Source: Clostridium sp. Marseille-Q2269
GTDB lineage: Bacteria > Bacillota > Clostridia > Clostridiales > Clostridiaceae
Reading direction: 5' to 3'
Length of the DNA stretch: 64,000 nucleotides
NCBI RefSeq assembly: GCF_943736985.1
Contig: NZ_CALSFS010000001.1
Location: 806,001 to 870,000, forward strand
This document shows positions 18,694 to 27,293 of this stretch, piece after piece; the stretch's first letter is position 1, and each line of letters begins with the position of its first letter. The notes beneath the pieces are model-generated. The model ran no database searches. It saw only the letters and a list, made by a program, of their open reading frames with translations, and had not been told where the DNA came from. The position numbers were made by a program, and so were the translations under genes.

Positions 18694-20325
18694 TTATTTT
18701 TCCTTTATTACACCCACTGCTACTCCTATAATACTTGCTCCTTCTTCTGTAATTTCTATAGGTTTATAGTTTTTATTTTCTGGCATAAGTACTGCACCTG
18801 ATTTTTTTATTAATAATCTTTTTAGTGTGGCACTTCCACCCATATTCACTGCTACTATATCTTTGTTTTCAGCCATCTGTTGTTGTTTTATCACCACATG
18901 GTCTCCATCATCTATATTAGCACCTATCATACTATCTCCTTTTACTTTTAGTATAAAACATTCTTTCATACCTTTTACCCAAAACTTAGGAATAGCAAAG
19001 TCCCCTTCTATACAAGGATTCATAAGTATAGGTTCTCCCGCTGCTATGTCATTAAATACTGGAATCTTCATTAGATTGTCTTCTTTATACTCTTCTTTTA
19101 CTGATCCATCTTCTACTATAATTTCTTCACTGTTAGATGAATCTTTAATAAATTCATAAGATCTTCTATGTTTCATATCAATATATTTATATTTGTCCAT
19201 AGCATACTTCACCTTGTCTTTATGTGATTTATTTTCGCTTTTATCATTGTTATTCTTATCTAAACTTTTATCTTCAAAATTAGCACATTTTATATTATAA
19301 ACATCTATATTGCCATTTAAATCTTTTCTTATAAGCTTATCTTCTTTTATATGATATGATAGATTTTCCTCAGCATTTTTATTTAGCATTTCATCACCAA
19401 AACAGATTCTTTTATTTAAGTTAAATCTTTTAAATTCAAACCCTAAGTTAAGATTACTTAATTTCCGGCCCTTAGTTATCCAGCCCTTAGAATCTGATAT
19501 TTCTTCTTTGTCTGCAACAAACAATATGCTAGAATATATATCTTTTTTGCCTAAACACTCTATAAATTTTAATTCTAATTTAGTAAAATTCTGTGCTTCA
19601 TCTACTATTATGTGATTAAATCTATTTTGTTTATGACTAATAGCTTGTTTTAAAGCTATGTTTACCACATCACTATAATCAACTAAATTATTATTCTTCA
19701 ACTTTTCATTGTATAGAAGCATAATTTTAAATATGGCTTCTCTAGTTAAAGAATTTTTTACAACCCTTTGAGGTCCTTCCCCTTTTTTTACCTTTCTACC
19801 TACCCTATCTGCATTTTTATATTCCTCAAAATCGTAATACATACAATTCTTTATCCATTGTACTTCTTCTAAAAAGAATTTATTATACTTTGTATATACA
19901 TACTTTAGATTTTTATATTTATCCTTTATATAACTTATGCATTCTTTAATTATAGCTAATCTTTGTTTCTCTGTTGCCAATTTACATTTTATATCCTTAT
20001 GTTTTATGTACTTAGAAAAGTATTGATTTATGATTTTATCTATATCTGAAAAATATAACTTGTCTTCTATATATGAAAATAGTGTAATATATTGAACTCC
20101 TTCATTTTCTGCCTCATTATATATATCTTTGATATATTTTAAATTTTTATCAGTTTTTGATAAAATTAATACTTTATCTTTTTCATACATACAATATTGA
20201 TTTTTTAAATAAATACCTCTATATATAGCTGCTATAGTTTTACCAGTACCTACTTTTCCTCTTAATAATCCATATCCTAAATGTTTGCTTTTTACTACTC
20301 TATTTTGTCCACTTTCCAAGTTCAT
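18694..20325 (-). CDS. SF1-helicase-like ATPase fused to a LexA-type S24 peptidase
   Basis: This 543-residue fusion has two parts. Residues 1 to about 330 resemble the N-terminal half of a UvrD/Rep helicase: Walker A GKVGTGKT near 24-31 and Walker B IIVDEAQNF near 240. The later helicase motifs IV-VI are not seen. A charged Asn/Lys/Asp-rich linker follows at about 335-415. The C-terminal 120 residues form a LexA/UmuD-like domain. They have a cleavage-like AAGEP site, the catalytic Ser in KGDSMIGANIDDGD and the Lys in ATLKRLL. LexA-type self-cleavage normally depends on RecA, so a DNA-damage-responsive ATPase is plausible, but no function can be stated. The ATG follows AAGGAGGTGG. Confidence 0.85.
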   Translation of the reverse strand: MNLESGQNRVVKSKHLGYGLLRGKVGTGKTIAAIYRGIYLKNQYCMYEKDKVLILSKTDKNLKYIKDIYNEAENEGVQYITLFSYIEDKLYFSDIDKIINQYFSKYIKHKDIKCKLATEKQRLAIIKECISYIKDKYKNLKYVYTKYNKFFLEEVQWIKNCMYYDFEEYKNADRVGRKVKKGEGPQRVVKNSLTREAIFKIMLLYNEKLKNNNLVDYSDVVNIALKQAISHKQNRFNHIIVDEAQNFTKLELKFIECLGKKDIYSSILFVADKEEISDSKGWITKGRKLSNLNLGFEFKRFNLNKRICFGDEMLNKNAEENLSYHIKEDKLIRKDLNGNIDVYNIKCANFEDKSLDKNNNDKSENKSHKDKVKYAMDKYKYIDMKHRRSYEFIKDSSNSEEIIVEDGSVKEEYKEDNLMKIPVFNDIAAGEPILMNPCIEGDFAIPKFWVKGMKECFILKVKGDSMIGANIDDGDHVVIKQQQMAENKDIVAVNMGGSATLKRLLIKKSGAVLMPENKNYKPIEITEEGASIIGVAVGVIKEK

Positions 20326-20419
20326 ATCTCCACCTCCTTATTCCATATATAATTGTTTATATATAGTTTTTTATACTTACACCAATTTGTCATAATCTAT
20401 AGACTCCAAGAAGAACTTA

Positions 20420-20460
20420 TTGTATATAATTAAATGTATCATTTACTTAATTATATACAA
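20420..20460. promoter_or_regulatory. Perfect 14-bp inverted repeat upstream of the helicase-LexA gene
   Basis: TTGTATATAATTAA and TTAATTATATACAA flank a 13-base spacer, about 95 bp before the start codon at 20325. It may be an operator or the end of the decayed acetyltransferase. No T-run follows, and it does not match the Gram-positive SOS box GAAC-N4-GTTC. Confidence 0.45.
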
Positions 20461-20502
20461 CTTTCCTCCTAAACCACATATAGAATTTCATATTAAATAT
20501 TA

Positions 20503-20646
20503 TTATTTAAGAAATAATGCCATTCCATATCCATCTATATAAGATCCATCTGATAGCATCTTATCATTTTTAAATTTACCTTCTATTTGAAAACCTAATT
20601 TAAGATACAAATTTATTGCTCTATAATTATTACTATCAACTTTAAG
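20503..20646 (-). pseudogene. C-terminal remnant of a GNAT acetyltransferase
   Basis: The minus strand reads LKVDSNNYRAINLYLKLGFQ and then an acetyltransferase tail ending DGYGMALFLK and a stop. NxRAINLYxKLGF is the classic acetyl-CoA-binding motif B region of GNAT enzymes. A stop lies directly upstream in frame and no N-terminal domain is present, so only about 47 codons survive. The region from 20650 to about 21000 shows no further gene. Confidence 0.75.
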
Positions 20647-21080
20647 TTATACTTATTTAAATATTCAAATACAATAATTTTCATTCTTCAAATTTAAATT
20701 TTATAATAATTTCATTGATTACTTTTATTTTTAATTTAATTTTTTTTATGAATTACTAATTTATATGAATATTTTCTCCACTGATAATAGGTTAGGTATA
20801 AATTTTAGAAATAATATATATAGGTTTGCATTCTTATGTCATTACTTATATACATTATATCAAATAAAAATTCTTTTTAAACTTAGTTATAGAATTTCAC
20901 ATAAACTTCTTTATATTTTCACCTTTAAATAATATAATCTGACTTCATTTAAAGTATCCTATATATATTTTCTATAAGCCTTCTCTTTTTGAATCTAACT
21001 TAGATTTTTAACTATACTTATGATAGAATAAGGTGGACAAATATTATAATATACTTGTTAATAATTCAAGGAGTGATTCA

Positions 21081-21839
21081 ATGGCTGATATAAGAATTAA
21101 GCGTATAAAAAAAGTATCTGTTGTTCAAAAGGTAATTGAAAATTTAAAACAATACATAAAAGAAACTGAAAATGAATTGTTGCCAACAGAAGACAAACTT
21201 TCAAAACTATTAGGAGTAAGTATATTAACTATTAGAGAAGCAGTTACTGTATTAGAGAGAGAAGGTATTGTATCCAGAATTCAAGGAAAGGGTACTATAA
21301 TTAACACTTTTGTCACTAAACTGGAGAATAGAATAGATTTTGGTTGTGACATAGAAGGTTGTTTAAGGAAAAATGGTTACAATGTAAAATTTAAAGTTAT
21401 AAATTTGGAATTTAGAAAAGCTACTGATGAGGAAAGAGAAAAGTTAGAATTAGATTCTGAAGAAGAAATATTAGTTGTAGAAAAAGTATTATATGCAAAT
21501 GAAGATGTGGCTGCATTTTATATTGATAGAATCCCTAAAAAAAGGCTAACTTCTTTAGATATAACAGAAGATCTAGTAACTCCTTGTATATTCCCTACAA
21601 TAGAAAGATTATGCGATACAAAAATAACTCATGATGTAGTTCATATTTATACTGATTGTGCCAATAAAAAACTTTCAAATATATTTAATATTAAAATTAG
21701 AAATCCCTTACTTAAATTTGAAGTCTTTGAATATGATTATGAATCAAAAATATTAATGTTTGATACTGAATATTACACAAATAGATTTATTAAATTTACA
21801 CTGTGTAGAAATACAAACTACAAATTTTATGAAGAATAA
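21081..21839 (+). CDS. GntR/HutC-family regulator with UTRA domain
   Basis: The protein has an N-terminal winged helix-turn-helix (LPTEDKLSKLLGVSILTIRE and following GKGT box) and a C-terminal UTRA ligand-binding fold from about residue 80. I chose the ATG at 21081 because AAGGAG lies eight bases upstream; the longer in-frame reading from 21033 has no ribosome site. It precedes the YczE-like and amidohydrolase genes on the same strand and ends in a strong terminator. It probably controls them through the palindrome at 21904-21930, with a purine-like ligand as one guess. Confidence 0.92.
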   Translation: MADIRIKRIKKVSVVQKVIENLKQYIKETENELLPTEDKLSKLLGVSILTIREAVTVLEREGIVSRIQGKGTIINTFVTKLENRIDFGCDIEGCLRKNGYNVKFKVINLEFRKATDEEREKLELDSEEEILVVEKVLYANEDVAAFYIDRIPKKRLTSLDITEDLVTPCIFPTIERLCDTKITHDVVHIYTDCANKKLSNIFNIKIRNPLLKFEVFEYDYESKILMFDTEYYTNRFIKFTLCRNTNYKFYEE

Positions 21840-21851
21840 ATAATTTCAATT

Positions 21852-21899
21852 CGTTAACTAGGTGCTTGAAATGGCTTAAACCCTAGTTAACGTTTTTTT
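21852..21899 (+). terminator. Intrinsic terminator after the gntR-type gene
   Basis: CGTTAACTAGG and CCTAGTTAACG form an 11-bp stem with a loop of about 19 bases, followed by seven T. This separates the regulator from the promoter of the next two genes. Confidence 0.92.
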
Positions 21900-21903
21900 A
21901 TTT

Positions 21904-21930
21904 TCACTAATTCATCTGATGAATTAGTGA
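21904..21930. promoter_or_regulatory. 27-bp palindrome, candidate GntR operator
   Basis: TCACTAATTCATC and GATGAATTAGTGA are perfect 13-base arms around a single central base. It lies ten bases upstream of the -35 of the promoter at 21939-21967. Its size and symmetry suit a dimeric GntR-type regulator such as the one encoded just upstream. Confidence 0.6.
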
Positions 21931-21938
21931 TGATATTA

Positions 21939-21967
21939 TTTACATATCATAAAAATAGTCTTATAAT
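21939..21967 (+). promoter_or_regulatory. Promoter of the yczE-like / amidohydrolase operon
   Basis: TTTACA and TATAAT are separated by 17 bp. It lies after the regulator's terminator and the candidate operator. The leader it would produce contains the short ORF at 22021-22059. Confidence 0.75.
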
Positions 21968-22020
21968 GTAAACAAAGTATAAATCATCTTCAAAAGAATT
22001 TTAAGGAGGAGGTATATCTA

Positions 22021-22059
22021 TTGATAACGTATACTAACAATCATCTAAATCTAGAATGA
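22021..22059 (+). CDS. Possible 12-aa leader peptide
   Basis: A TTG start follows an almost perfect Shine-Dalgarno (AAGGAGGAGG, 8 bases away) and opens MITYTNNHLNLE before a TGA. The next gene starts 32 bases later with its own GGGGGG site. It could be a translated leader or just the trace of an earlier gene start; length gives no functional hint. Confidence 0.4.
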   Translation: MITYTNNHLNLE

Positions 22060-22091
22060 GCTAAATAAAAATAAATAGGGGGGCGATTATA

Positions 22092-22778
22092 TTGTGTAAA
22101 AAAAGGCTTACCTTTGTTCAATGGGGATACAAAATAATTATGAATATCTTGGGACTATTCATGTGTGGGGTTGCAATAGTTTTAGCTGTTCAAAGTGGCT
22201 TAGGTGCCAGTCCTTGGGATGTATTAAGTTTAGGAATAACCAATTATATTCCTATTACTTTGGGGCAAGCATCTCAAATAGTAGCATTTATTTTGTTGAT
22301 ATTTACCTGGTCTAAAGGTGTTATTCCTGGAGTTGGCACTATATTAAATGCATATTTCATAGGTTTTTTTATTGATCTTACATTTAAATTTGGTATTAAA
22401 ACACCTGATCAATTGAGTATTAAAATATTAATGCTTTTAGGAAGTCTAATAATATTTGCATTTGGAATTGTGTTATCATTAAGGGCAAAAATAGGGGTTG
22501 GTACTAGAGATGCTTTAATGGAATATCTAATTACTAGTACAAAAAAACCTGTTAATCTTATAAGAGCCTGTTTAGAAATAGGGGCTCTAGCTATTGGAAT
22601 ACTGTTAAAGGGACCTTTTGGCATAGGAACAATTGTACTAGCTCTAACTCTTGGATATTTTATAAAATTTGCAGCTAAAATATTAAATTATGATTTTGAC
22701 GCTTTTGCTCATTACACATTAAAAGATAGCTATTTAAGCTTGAAAAATAAGAAAACAGACTGTACTATAAATAAATAA
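22092..22778 (+). CDS. YczE/YyaS/YitT-type integral membrane protein
   Basis: The 228-residue protein has about six hydrophobic segments and the family-like motif QSGLGASPWDVLSLGI near residue 37. A repeat of that pattern occurs as RAKIGVGTRDALMEYLI near residue 138. The two similar halves suggest an internal duplication. The start is TTG at 22092 behind a GGGGGG run. It is co-transcribed with the downstream purine-type deaminase, so transport of a related compound is possible but unproven; characterised relatives lack a firm function. Confidence 0.82.
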   Translation: MCKKRLTFVQWGYKIIMNILGLFMCGVAIVLAVQSGLGASPWDVLSLGITNYIPITLGQASQIVAFILLIFTWSKGVIPGVGTILNAYFIGFFIDLTFKFGIKTPDQLSIKILMLLGSLIIFAFGIVLSLRAKIGVGTRDALMEYLITSTKKPVNLIRACLEIGALAIGILLKGPFGIGTIVLALTLGYFIKFAAKILNYDFDAFAHYTLKDSYLSLKNKKTDCTINK

Positions 22779-22827
22779 AAATATATTTAGAATAGATAAA
22801 CTTAATCAAAAATAAGGAGTGATTATT

Positions 22828-24189
22828 TTGAAAAACACTTTATTTATTAAGAACATTAAATCATTAATAACTTGCGATAATGAAGACAGAGTTTTTGATA
22901 ATGTTAATATTTATATAGAAGATGGTATTATAAAATATATTGGAAATGATATATATGATGCAGATGAGGTAATAGATGCTAAGAATATGTTAGTTTATCC
23001 TGGTCTTATAAACACTCATCATCATCTTTATCAAGTATTCACACGAAATTTACCTCAAGTGCAAAAGATGGAGTTATTCCCTTGGCTTATAACATTATAT
23101 GAAATTTGGAAAGGACTAGATACAGATGTTATAAGATATAGCTCTCTTACAGGAATGGGAGAACTTATGAAAAACGGATGTACAACTTGTTTCGACCATC
23201 ACTATGTCTTTCCTAATGAAGCTGGTGACCAATTAATTGATACTCAATTTTCAGCAGCAGAAGAATTAGGAATAAGAATGCATGCATCTAGAGGAAGTAT
23301 GTCCTTAAGTAAAAAGGATGGAGGACTTCCGCCAGATTCAGTAGTTCAAACTATAGATAAAATTTTATATGATTCTGAAAGACTTATAAAAAAATACCAC
23401 CAACCTGAAAAATTTGCTATGCGTCAAGTGGCATTAGCACCTTGCTCTCCTTTCAGTGTAACAGGAGATTTAATGAAAGAATCTGCAAAACTTGCAAGAA
23501 GCTTAAACGTAAGATTACACACTCATCTAGCTGAAACTAAAGATGAAGAAAAATTCACTTTAGAAAAATTCAACATGAGACCATTAGAATACATGGAAAG
23601 CTTGGGTTGGATAGGTGAAGATGTATGGTTCGCTCATGGTATACACTTTAATGATGAAGAGCTTAAACTATTAGCTAAAACAAAAACTGGAGTGGCCCAT
23701 TGTCCAATATCCAATATGAAGCTTTCATCAGGAATCGCAAGAATACCAGAAATGTTGAAATTAGATATTCCAGTGGGATTAGCTGTAGATGGTAGCGCAA
23801 GTAATGATGGATCAAATTTACTAGAAGAGTTAAGAGTTGCCTACCTATTACACAGATTAAATTCAAGTCAAAATGCCCCTACAGGATATGATATATTAAA
23901 AGTTGCCACAAGAGGCAGTGCAAGAATCCTTGGCAGAGAGGATATTGGTGAACTTTCAGTAGGTAAAGCAGCCGATTTATTTATGATAGATTCAAATAGA
24001 TTTGAACTTGTAGGAACTCAATATGATCCAAGATCTATATTAGGTACTGTTGGAATTAAAGGTTCCGTAGATTATACAATAATTGCAGGAAAAATAGTTG
24101 TTAAAGATGGTAAGCTTACTACTATTGATGAAGAGAAAGTAACTGATAAAGCTAACAAAGTTGTTGAAAAATTAGTTAATAAGGCTTAG
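22828..24189 (+). CDS. SsnA/8-oxoguanine-deaminase-like amidohydrolase
   Basis: This metal-dependent hydrolase of the ATZ/TRZ (cytosine/guanine deaminase) group keeps all metal-site motifs. These are NTHHHLYQ, HTHLAETKDE, AHGIHFNDEE and the Asp of VDGSASNDGSN. The segment ELFPWLITLYEIWKGL matches 8-oxoguanine deaminases and hydroxydechloroatrazine hydrolase relatives. The TTG at 22828 is eight bases after AGGAG and is preferred over an upstream GTG. It closes the operon with the YczE-like gene and the GntR-type regulator. Deamination of guanine or an oxidised purine is the likely reaction; the exact substrate is inference. Confidence 0.88.
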   Translation: MKNTLFIKNIKSLITCDNEDRVFDNVNIYIEDGIIKYIGNDIYDADEVIDAKNMLVYPGLINTHHHLYQVFTRNLPQVQKMELFPWLITLYEIWKGLDTDVIRYSSLTGMGELMKNGCTTCFDHHYVFPNEAGDQLIDTQFSAAEELGIRMHASRGSMSLSKKDGGLPPDSVVQTIDKILYDSERLIKKYHQPEKFAMRQVALAPCSPFSVTGDLMKESAKLARSLNVRLHTHLAETKDEEKFTLEKFNMRPLEYMESLGWIGEDVWFAHGIHFNDEELKLLAKTKTGVAHCPISNMKLSSGIARIPEMLKLDIPVGLAVDGSASNDGSNLLEELRVAYLLHRLNSSQNAPTGYDILKVATRGSARILGREDIGELSVGKAADLFMIDSNRFELVGTQYDPRSILGTVGIKGSVDYTIIAGKIVVKDGKLTTIDEEKVTDKANKVVEKLVNKA

Positions 24190-24670
24190 TATTACATTGA
24201 TATTTATAAAAAACTATCATTTATATTACACTAATATTTATGAAAAATTATCATTTATATAAAGATTGTAAAATAATCTGTGTAAACCCCATAAAAATTA
24301 ATATAATATTCTTATAAAAATGGAGGTTGCCCAGATTATGTTTTTTCAAGAAAAAAACTTATTAAACATTTAATTAAAGGAACAAAGCTTAGTAATGCAA
24401 AAGAGAATCTCCAAAAACAGATTTAATTTTATAGTTCTTATCTTAAACTAAATCTATTTTTAAAAGATTCTCTTTTACTTTTTTACATTAGATGGTTAAT
24501 ACTAATTAATTTGTAATTGTCTATATATTGAAACATACCAATGAACTTCTAGATTTTATTGGTATTTTAATGTACTAATTTATTTGTGATCTTCTCTTAT
24601 GTAACTATAATAAATCTGTTTTTTCTATTGTAATTCACTAATAAAATTATAAATAAGATACTGAAAAATA
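24190..24670. other. Intergenic region with tandem repeat and degenerate coding traces
   Basis: It starts with two imperfect ~35-bp direct repeats (ATATTTATRAAAAAYTATCATTTATAT type, 24198-24262). A short open stretch then starts after GGAGG near 24331 but stops within a dozen codons. In another frame it gives KKLIKHLIKGTKLSNAKENL, possibly a relic I cannot name. A large hairpin follows. Confidence 0.5.
24399..24476 (+). terminator. Large hairpin terminator downstream of the amidohydrolase
   Basis: AAAAGAGAATCT pairs with AGATTCTCTTTT, and inside it AAAAACAGATTTA pairs with TAAATCTATTTTT, with a T-rich tail after the stem. It lies between the convergent amidohydrolase and opine dehydrogenase genes. 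Confidence 0.65.
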
Positions 24671-25753
24671 CTATCCTTCCATTATAAGTGACATTATTTC
24701 ATCTATGGTCATATGATCAAGGCCAAGATTTTCAAGAGAACGTCCATAGCTTGTCAAATCTCTATGAAGCATAAATTCACATAGTTTACTTATAACTTCC
24801 ATTCTTTCTACTTTTACACCTAATTTTTTTCCTAAAGATATAAAAGGTACTAATCCCATAGGAATATCCTCTGTAATATATCTAGTATCAATAGATTTCT
24901 GACCATGTACTCCTGAATATGCTTCCGTATTTCTAAAAATCTCACTTATATTTTTTCCTTCAGCATTATACTCTATTCTGTACTGATCCTTAATGGCATC
25001 CATCTTATATCCTAATTTCTCTGCTATGTTCAATCTTTCCTTATCAAGATCATCTATCAAATCCCCAACAGAAGTAGTAATACCATCCCAATAAAACAAC
25101 CATTCCTTCCCTGATTCTATCATTGAAGTATTTAGCAATGTAGCTGCTGGATGAATTATTGGATTAGTATTGTCTAAACTAGTTAACATTACATTATCCA
25201 AAGGCTCAATCTGTGGATATGCACATCTTAAAAGTTCTACAACTTCTTCTGTTTTAACAGCAGGCAATGTAGCTATTTGTAATCTATCTTTAATGCCTAA
25301 TATACGAGTTTTCCCTGGCTCTATCATTCTACAGGCATAAATCAATGTACTAGTTTCAGTAATTGACACATTTGCTTTGCAGTTTTCATCTAACAAAACC
25401 TTTCTAAATGCCAATGCTCCAAAAGTTGCTCCTGGATGTAAAACTACAACCTGACCGTCTTTTAAATAAGGTGCACAGGATTTAGCAATATCATTATGAG
25501 CTAATGCAGGAGCAATTACCATTACAATATCTGCATCATTAATTGCTTCTTCTAAATCATTAGTACCTTTTACTTTACCAAAACCTTCAACTGCTCCCTC
25601 TAGAAATATTCCACCCTGCTTATTTATTATATCTATAGTTTCTTTGAAAATATCATAAATTTTTACATTAAACCCCATTATCCCTAGGTGTCCAGCTACT
25701 GATTGACCCCCATTTCCAGCTCCGATTATTGCCCATTTCAAATTCTTATTCAT
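24671..25753 (-). CDS. Opine/octopine dehydrogenase-family protein
   Basis: The 360-residue protein has an N-terminal Rossmann domain (AIIGAGNGGQSVAGHLG at residues 9-25) and an octopine-dehydrogenase C-terminal domain with DNTNPIIHPAATLLN near residue 208. The family reductively joins or oxidatively splits an amino acid and a keto acid (opines). It is last in a four-gene minus-strand operon with a polar amino-acid ABC importer, 41 bp after the ATPase. That arrangement suggests uptake followed by metabolism of an opine-like or modified amino acid. Substrate and direction are unknown. Confidence 0.85.
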   Translation of the reverse strand: MNKNLKWAIIGAGNGGQSVAGHLGIMGFNVKIYDIFKETIDIINKQGGIFLEGAVEGFGKVKGTNDLEEAINDADIVMVIAPALAHNDIAKSCAPYLKDGQVVVLHPGATFGALAFRKVLLDENCKANVSITETSTLIYACRMIEPGKTRILGIKDRLQIATLPAVKTEEVVELLRCAYPQIEPLDNVMLTSLDNTNPIIHPAATLLNTSMIESGKEWLFYWDGITTSVGDLIDDLDKERLNIAEKLGYKMDAIKDQYRIEYNAEGKNISEIFRNTEAYSGVHGQKSIDTRYITEDIPMGLVPFISLGKKLGVKVERMEVISKLCEFMLHRDLTSYGRSLENLGLDHMTIDEIMSLIMEG

Positions 25754-25793
25754 ATTAAAAATGCCCCCTTAATAAGATTGAACTGCTTTTACA

Positions 25794-26516
25794 CTATAAT
25801 ACTTTAGATAAGAACTCTTGCGTTCTTGGATGCTGTGGATTAGAAAATAGTTTGTCTGGTGAATTTTCCTCCACTATTACTCCTCCATCCATAAATATAA
25901 CTCTATCCCCCACTTCTTTTGCAAATCCCATTTCATGTGTTACCACTACCATTGTCATACCTTCTGATGCTAACTTTTTCATAACTTCTAAAACTTCTCC
26001 TACCATTTCTGGATCAAGTGCTGATGTAGGTTCATCAAATAGCATTACACTAGGCTGCATTGCAACTGCTCTTGCTATTGCTATTCTTTGCTTTTGACCT
26101 CCTGAAAGTTGGGAAGGATAATTATTGGCTTTATCTTCAAGGCCTACTCTTTTTAAAAGGCTTAATGCTATCTTATTAGCTTCTTCCTGAGACATTCCCT
26201 TAACTTTCTTTGGAGCTGCAGTAATATTATCTATGACAGACATATTAGGAAATAAATTAAACTGTTGAAATACCATTCCCATTCTTTGTCTTACATTATT
26301 AATGTCAGTTTTTTTATCTGTTATAGACACCCCTTCAAAATCTATCTGTCCACCAGTTGGTTCTTCAAGTAAATTTAAACATCTTAAAAATGTACTTTTA
26401 CCTGAACCACTTGGTCCAATAACAACCACAACTTCTCCTTTTTTAATATCTATATTTATTCCTTTTAAAACTTCTAATTTACCAAATTTCTTGCATAAGT
26501 TATTGACTTTAATCAC
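25794..26516 (-). CDS. Polar amino-acid ABC transporter ATP-binding protein
   Basis: The 240-residue ATPase has Walker [10 protein letters not shown] at residues 34-42, the Q-loop in [10 protein letters not shown], signature LSGGQKQR and Walker [15 protein letters not shown]. It belongs to the GlnQ/ArtP branch. Its start overlaps the permease end by 8 bp, so the subunits are translationally coupled. It powers import with the permease at 26509-27159 and the binding protein at 27294-28118. Confidence 0.95.
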   Translation of the reverse strand: MIKVNNLCKKFGKLEVLKGINIDIKKGEVVVVIGPSGSGKSTFLRCLNLLEEPTGGQIDFEGVSITDKKTDINNVRQRMGMVFQQFNLFPNMSVIDNITAAPKKVKGMSQEEANKIALSLLKRVGLEDKANNYPSQLSGGQKQRIAIARAVAMQPSVMLFDEPTSALDPEMVGEVLEVMKKLASEGMTMVVVTHEMGFAKEVGDRVIFMDGGVIVEENSPDKLFSNPQHPRTQEFLSKVL

Positions 26517-27159
26517 CTGTCTTCAATCTCCTTTCAAAAGAACCTACCAATTTAGATAATGAAAATGTTAGTACAAAATACATAAGTGCTGCCACTATTA
26601 ATGGTTCAAAAGGCCTAAATATATTTCCTCTTACTGTATCTGCATTATACATAAGTTCATGTATACCTATTATAGAAGCAACTGATGATTCTTTAATAAC
26701 TACGATAAATTCATTTCCTAGTGCTGGTAAAATATTTTTCATTGCTTGAGGTATAATAACCAGTCTCATTCCCATATTATTAGTCATACCTAAAGATCTT
26801 GCGGCTTCCATTTGTCCCTTATCAACGGCTTGTATACCTGCACGTACTATTTCAGCAATATACGCTGAACTATTTATTGATAAAGCTATAATACCTGCAA
26901 CAATCTCTGGAAGATTAATTCCTAAATTAGGCAATCCGTAATATATAATATATAATTGCACAAGAACAGGAGTTCCCCTTATAAATTCTACATAACTTGC
27001 TGATATAGCTCTTAAAATTTTATTATTTGATAATCTCATCATAGAAAGCAATAATCCTAGTACAAATCCAATTAGTACTGTGAAGAATGCTAAAACTATA
27101 GTAAATTTAGCACCATCGAAGAAAAACTTATAATACTCTGATAAAAAGCTAAAATCCAA
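26509..27159 (-). CDS. Polar amino-acid ABC transporter permease
   Basis: The 216-residue membrane protein has about five hydrophobic segments. It carries the His/Glu/Gln permease pattern [20 protein letters not shown] near residue 53. The EAA coupling loop [20 protein letters not shown] is near residue 119. It is coupled to the downstream ATPase gene and lies 135 bp after the binding-protein gene across an attenuating hairpin. Confidence 0.95.
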   Translation of the reverse strand: MDFSFLSEYYKFFFDGAKFTIVLAFFTVLIGFVLGLLLSMMRLSNNKILRAISASYVEFIRGTPVLVQLYIIYYGLPNLGINLPEIVAGIIALSINSSAYIAEIVRAGIQAVDKGQMEAARSLGMTNNMGMRLVIIPQAMKNILPALGNEFIVVIKESSVASIIGIHELMYNADTVRGNIFRPFEPLIVAALMYFVLTFSLSKLVGSFERRLKTGD

Positions 27160-27230
27160 TGCTATTTCCTCCTTATATTTGTGTATTAACTATAAGTTAA
27201 TACTATTCATAGCTTGTTTTTATAAACAAA

Positions 27231-27268
27231 AGGGTTGTTTCAAAATACTTTTACTTTTGAAACACCCT
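27231..27268 (-). terminator. Leaky terminator between binding protein and permease genes
   Basis: On the minus strand AGGGTGTTTCAAAAGTA pairs with TATTTTGAAACAACCCT, followed by TTTGTTT. Placing such a stem after the binding-protein gene usually keeps that subunit in excess over the membrane subunits. Confidence 0.75.
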
Positions 27269-27293
27269 CTAAATATGCTATTTTTATTATGAT

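Noticed and set aside
20400-20460. Possible SOS (LexA) box before the helicase-LexA gene (GAACTTATTGT).
   Set aside because: The second half does not match GTTC, so it is not a Gram-positive SOS box; only the separate palindrome is kept.
24300-24420. A transposase remnant in the KKLIKHLIKGTKLSNAKENL stretch.
   Set aside because: The piece is too short and shows no catalytic motif; I could not tie it to an IS family.
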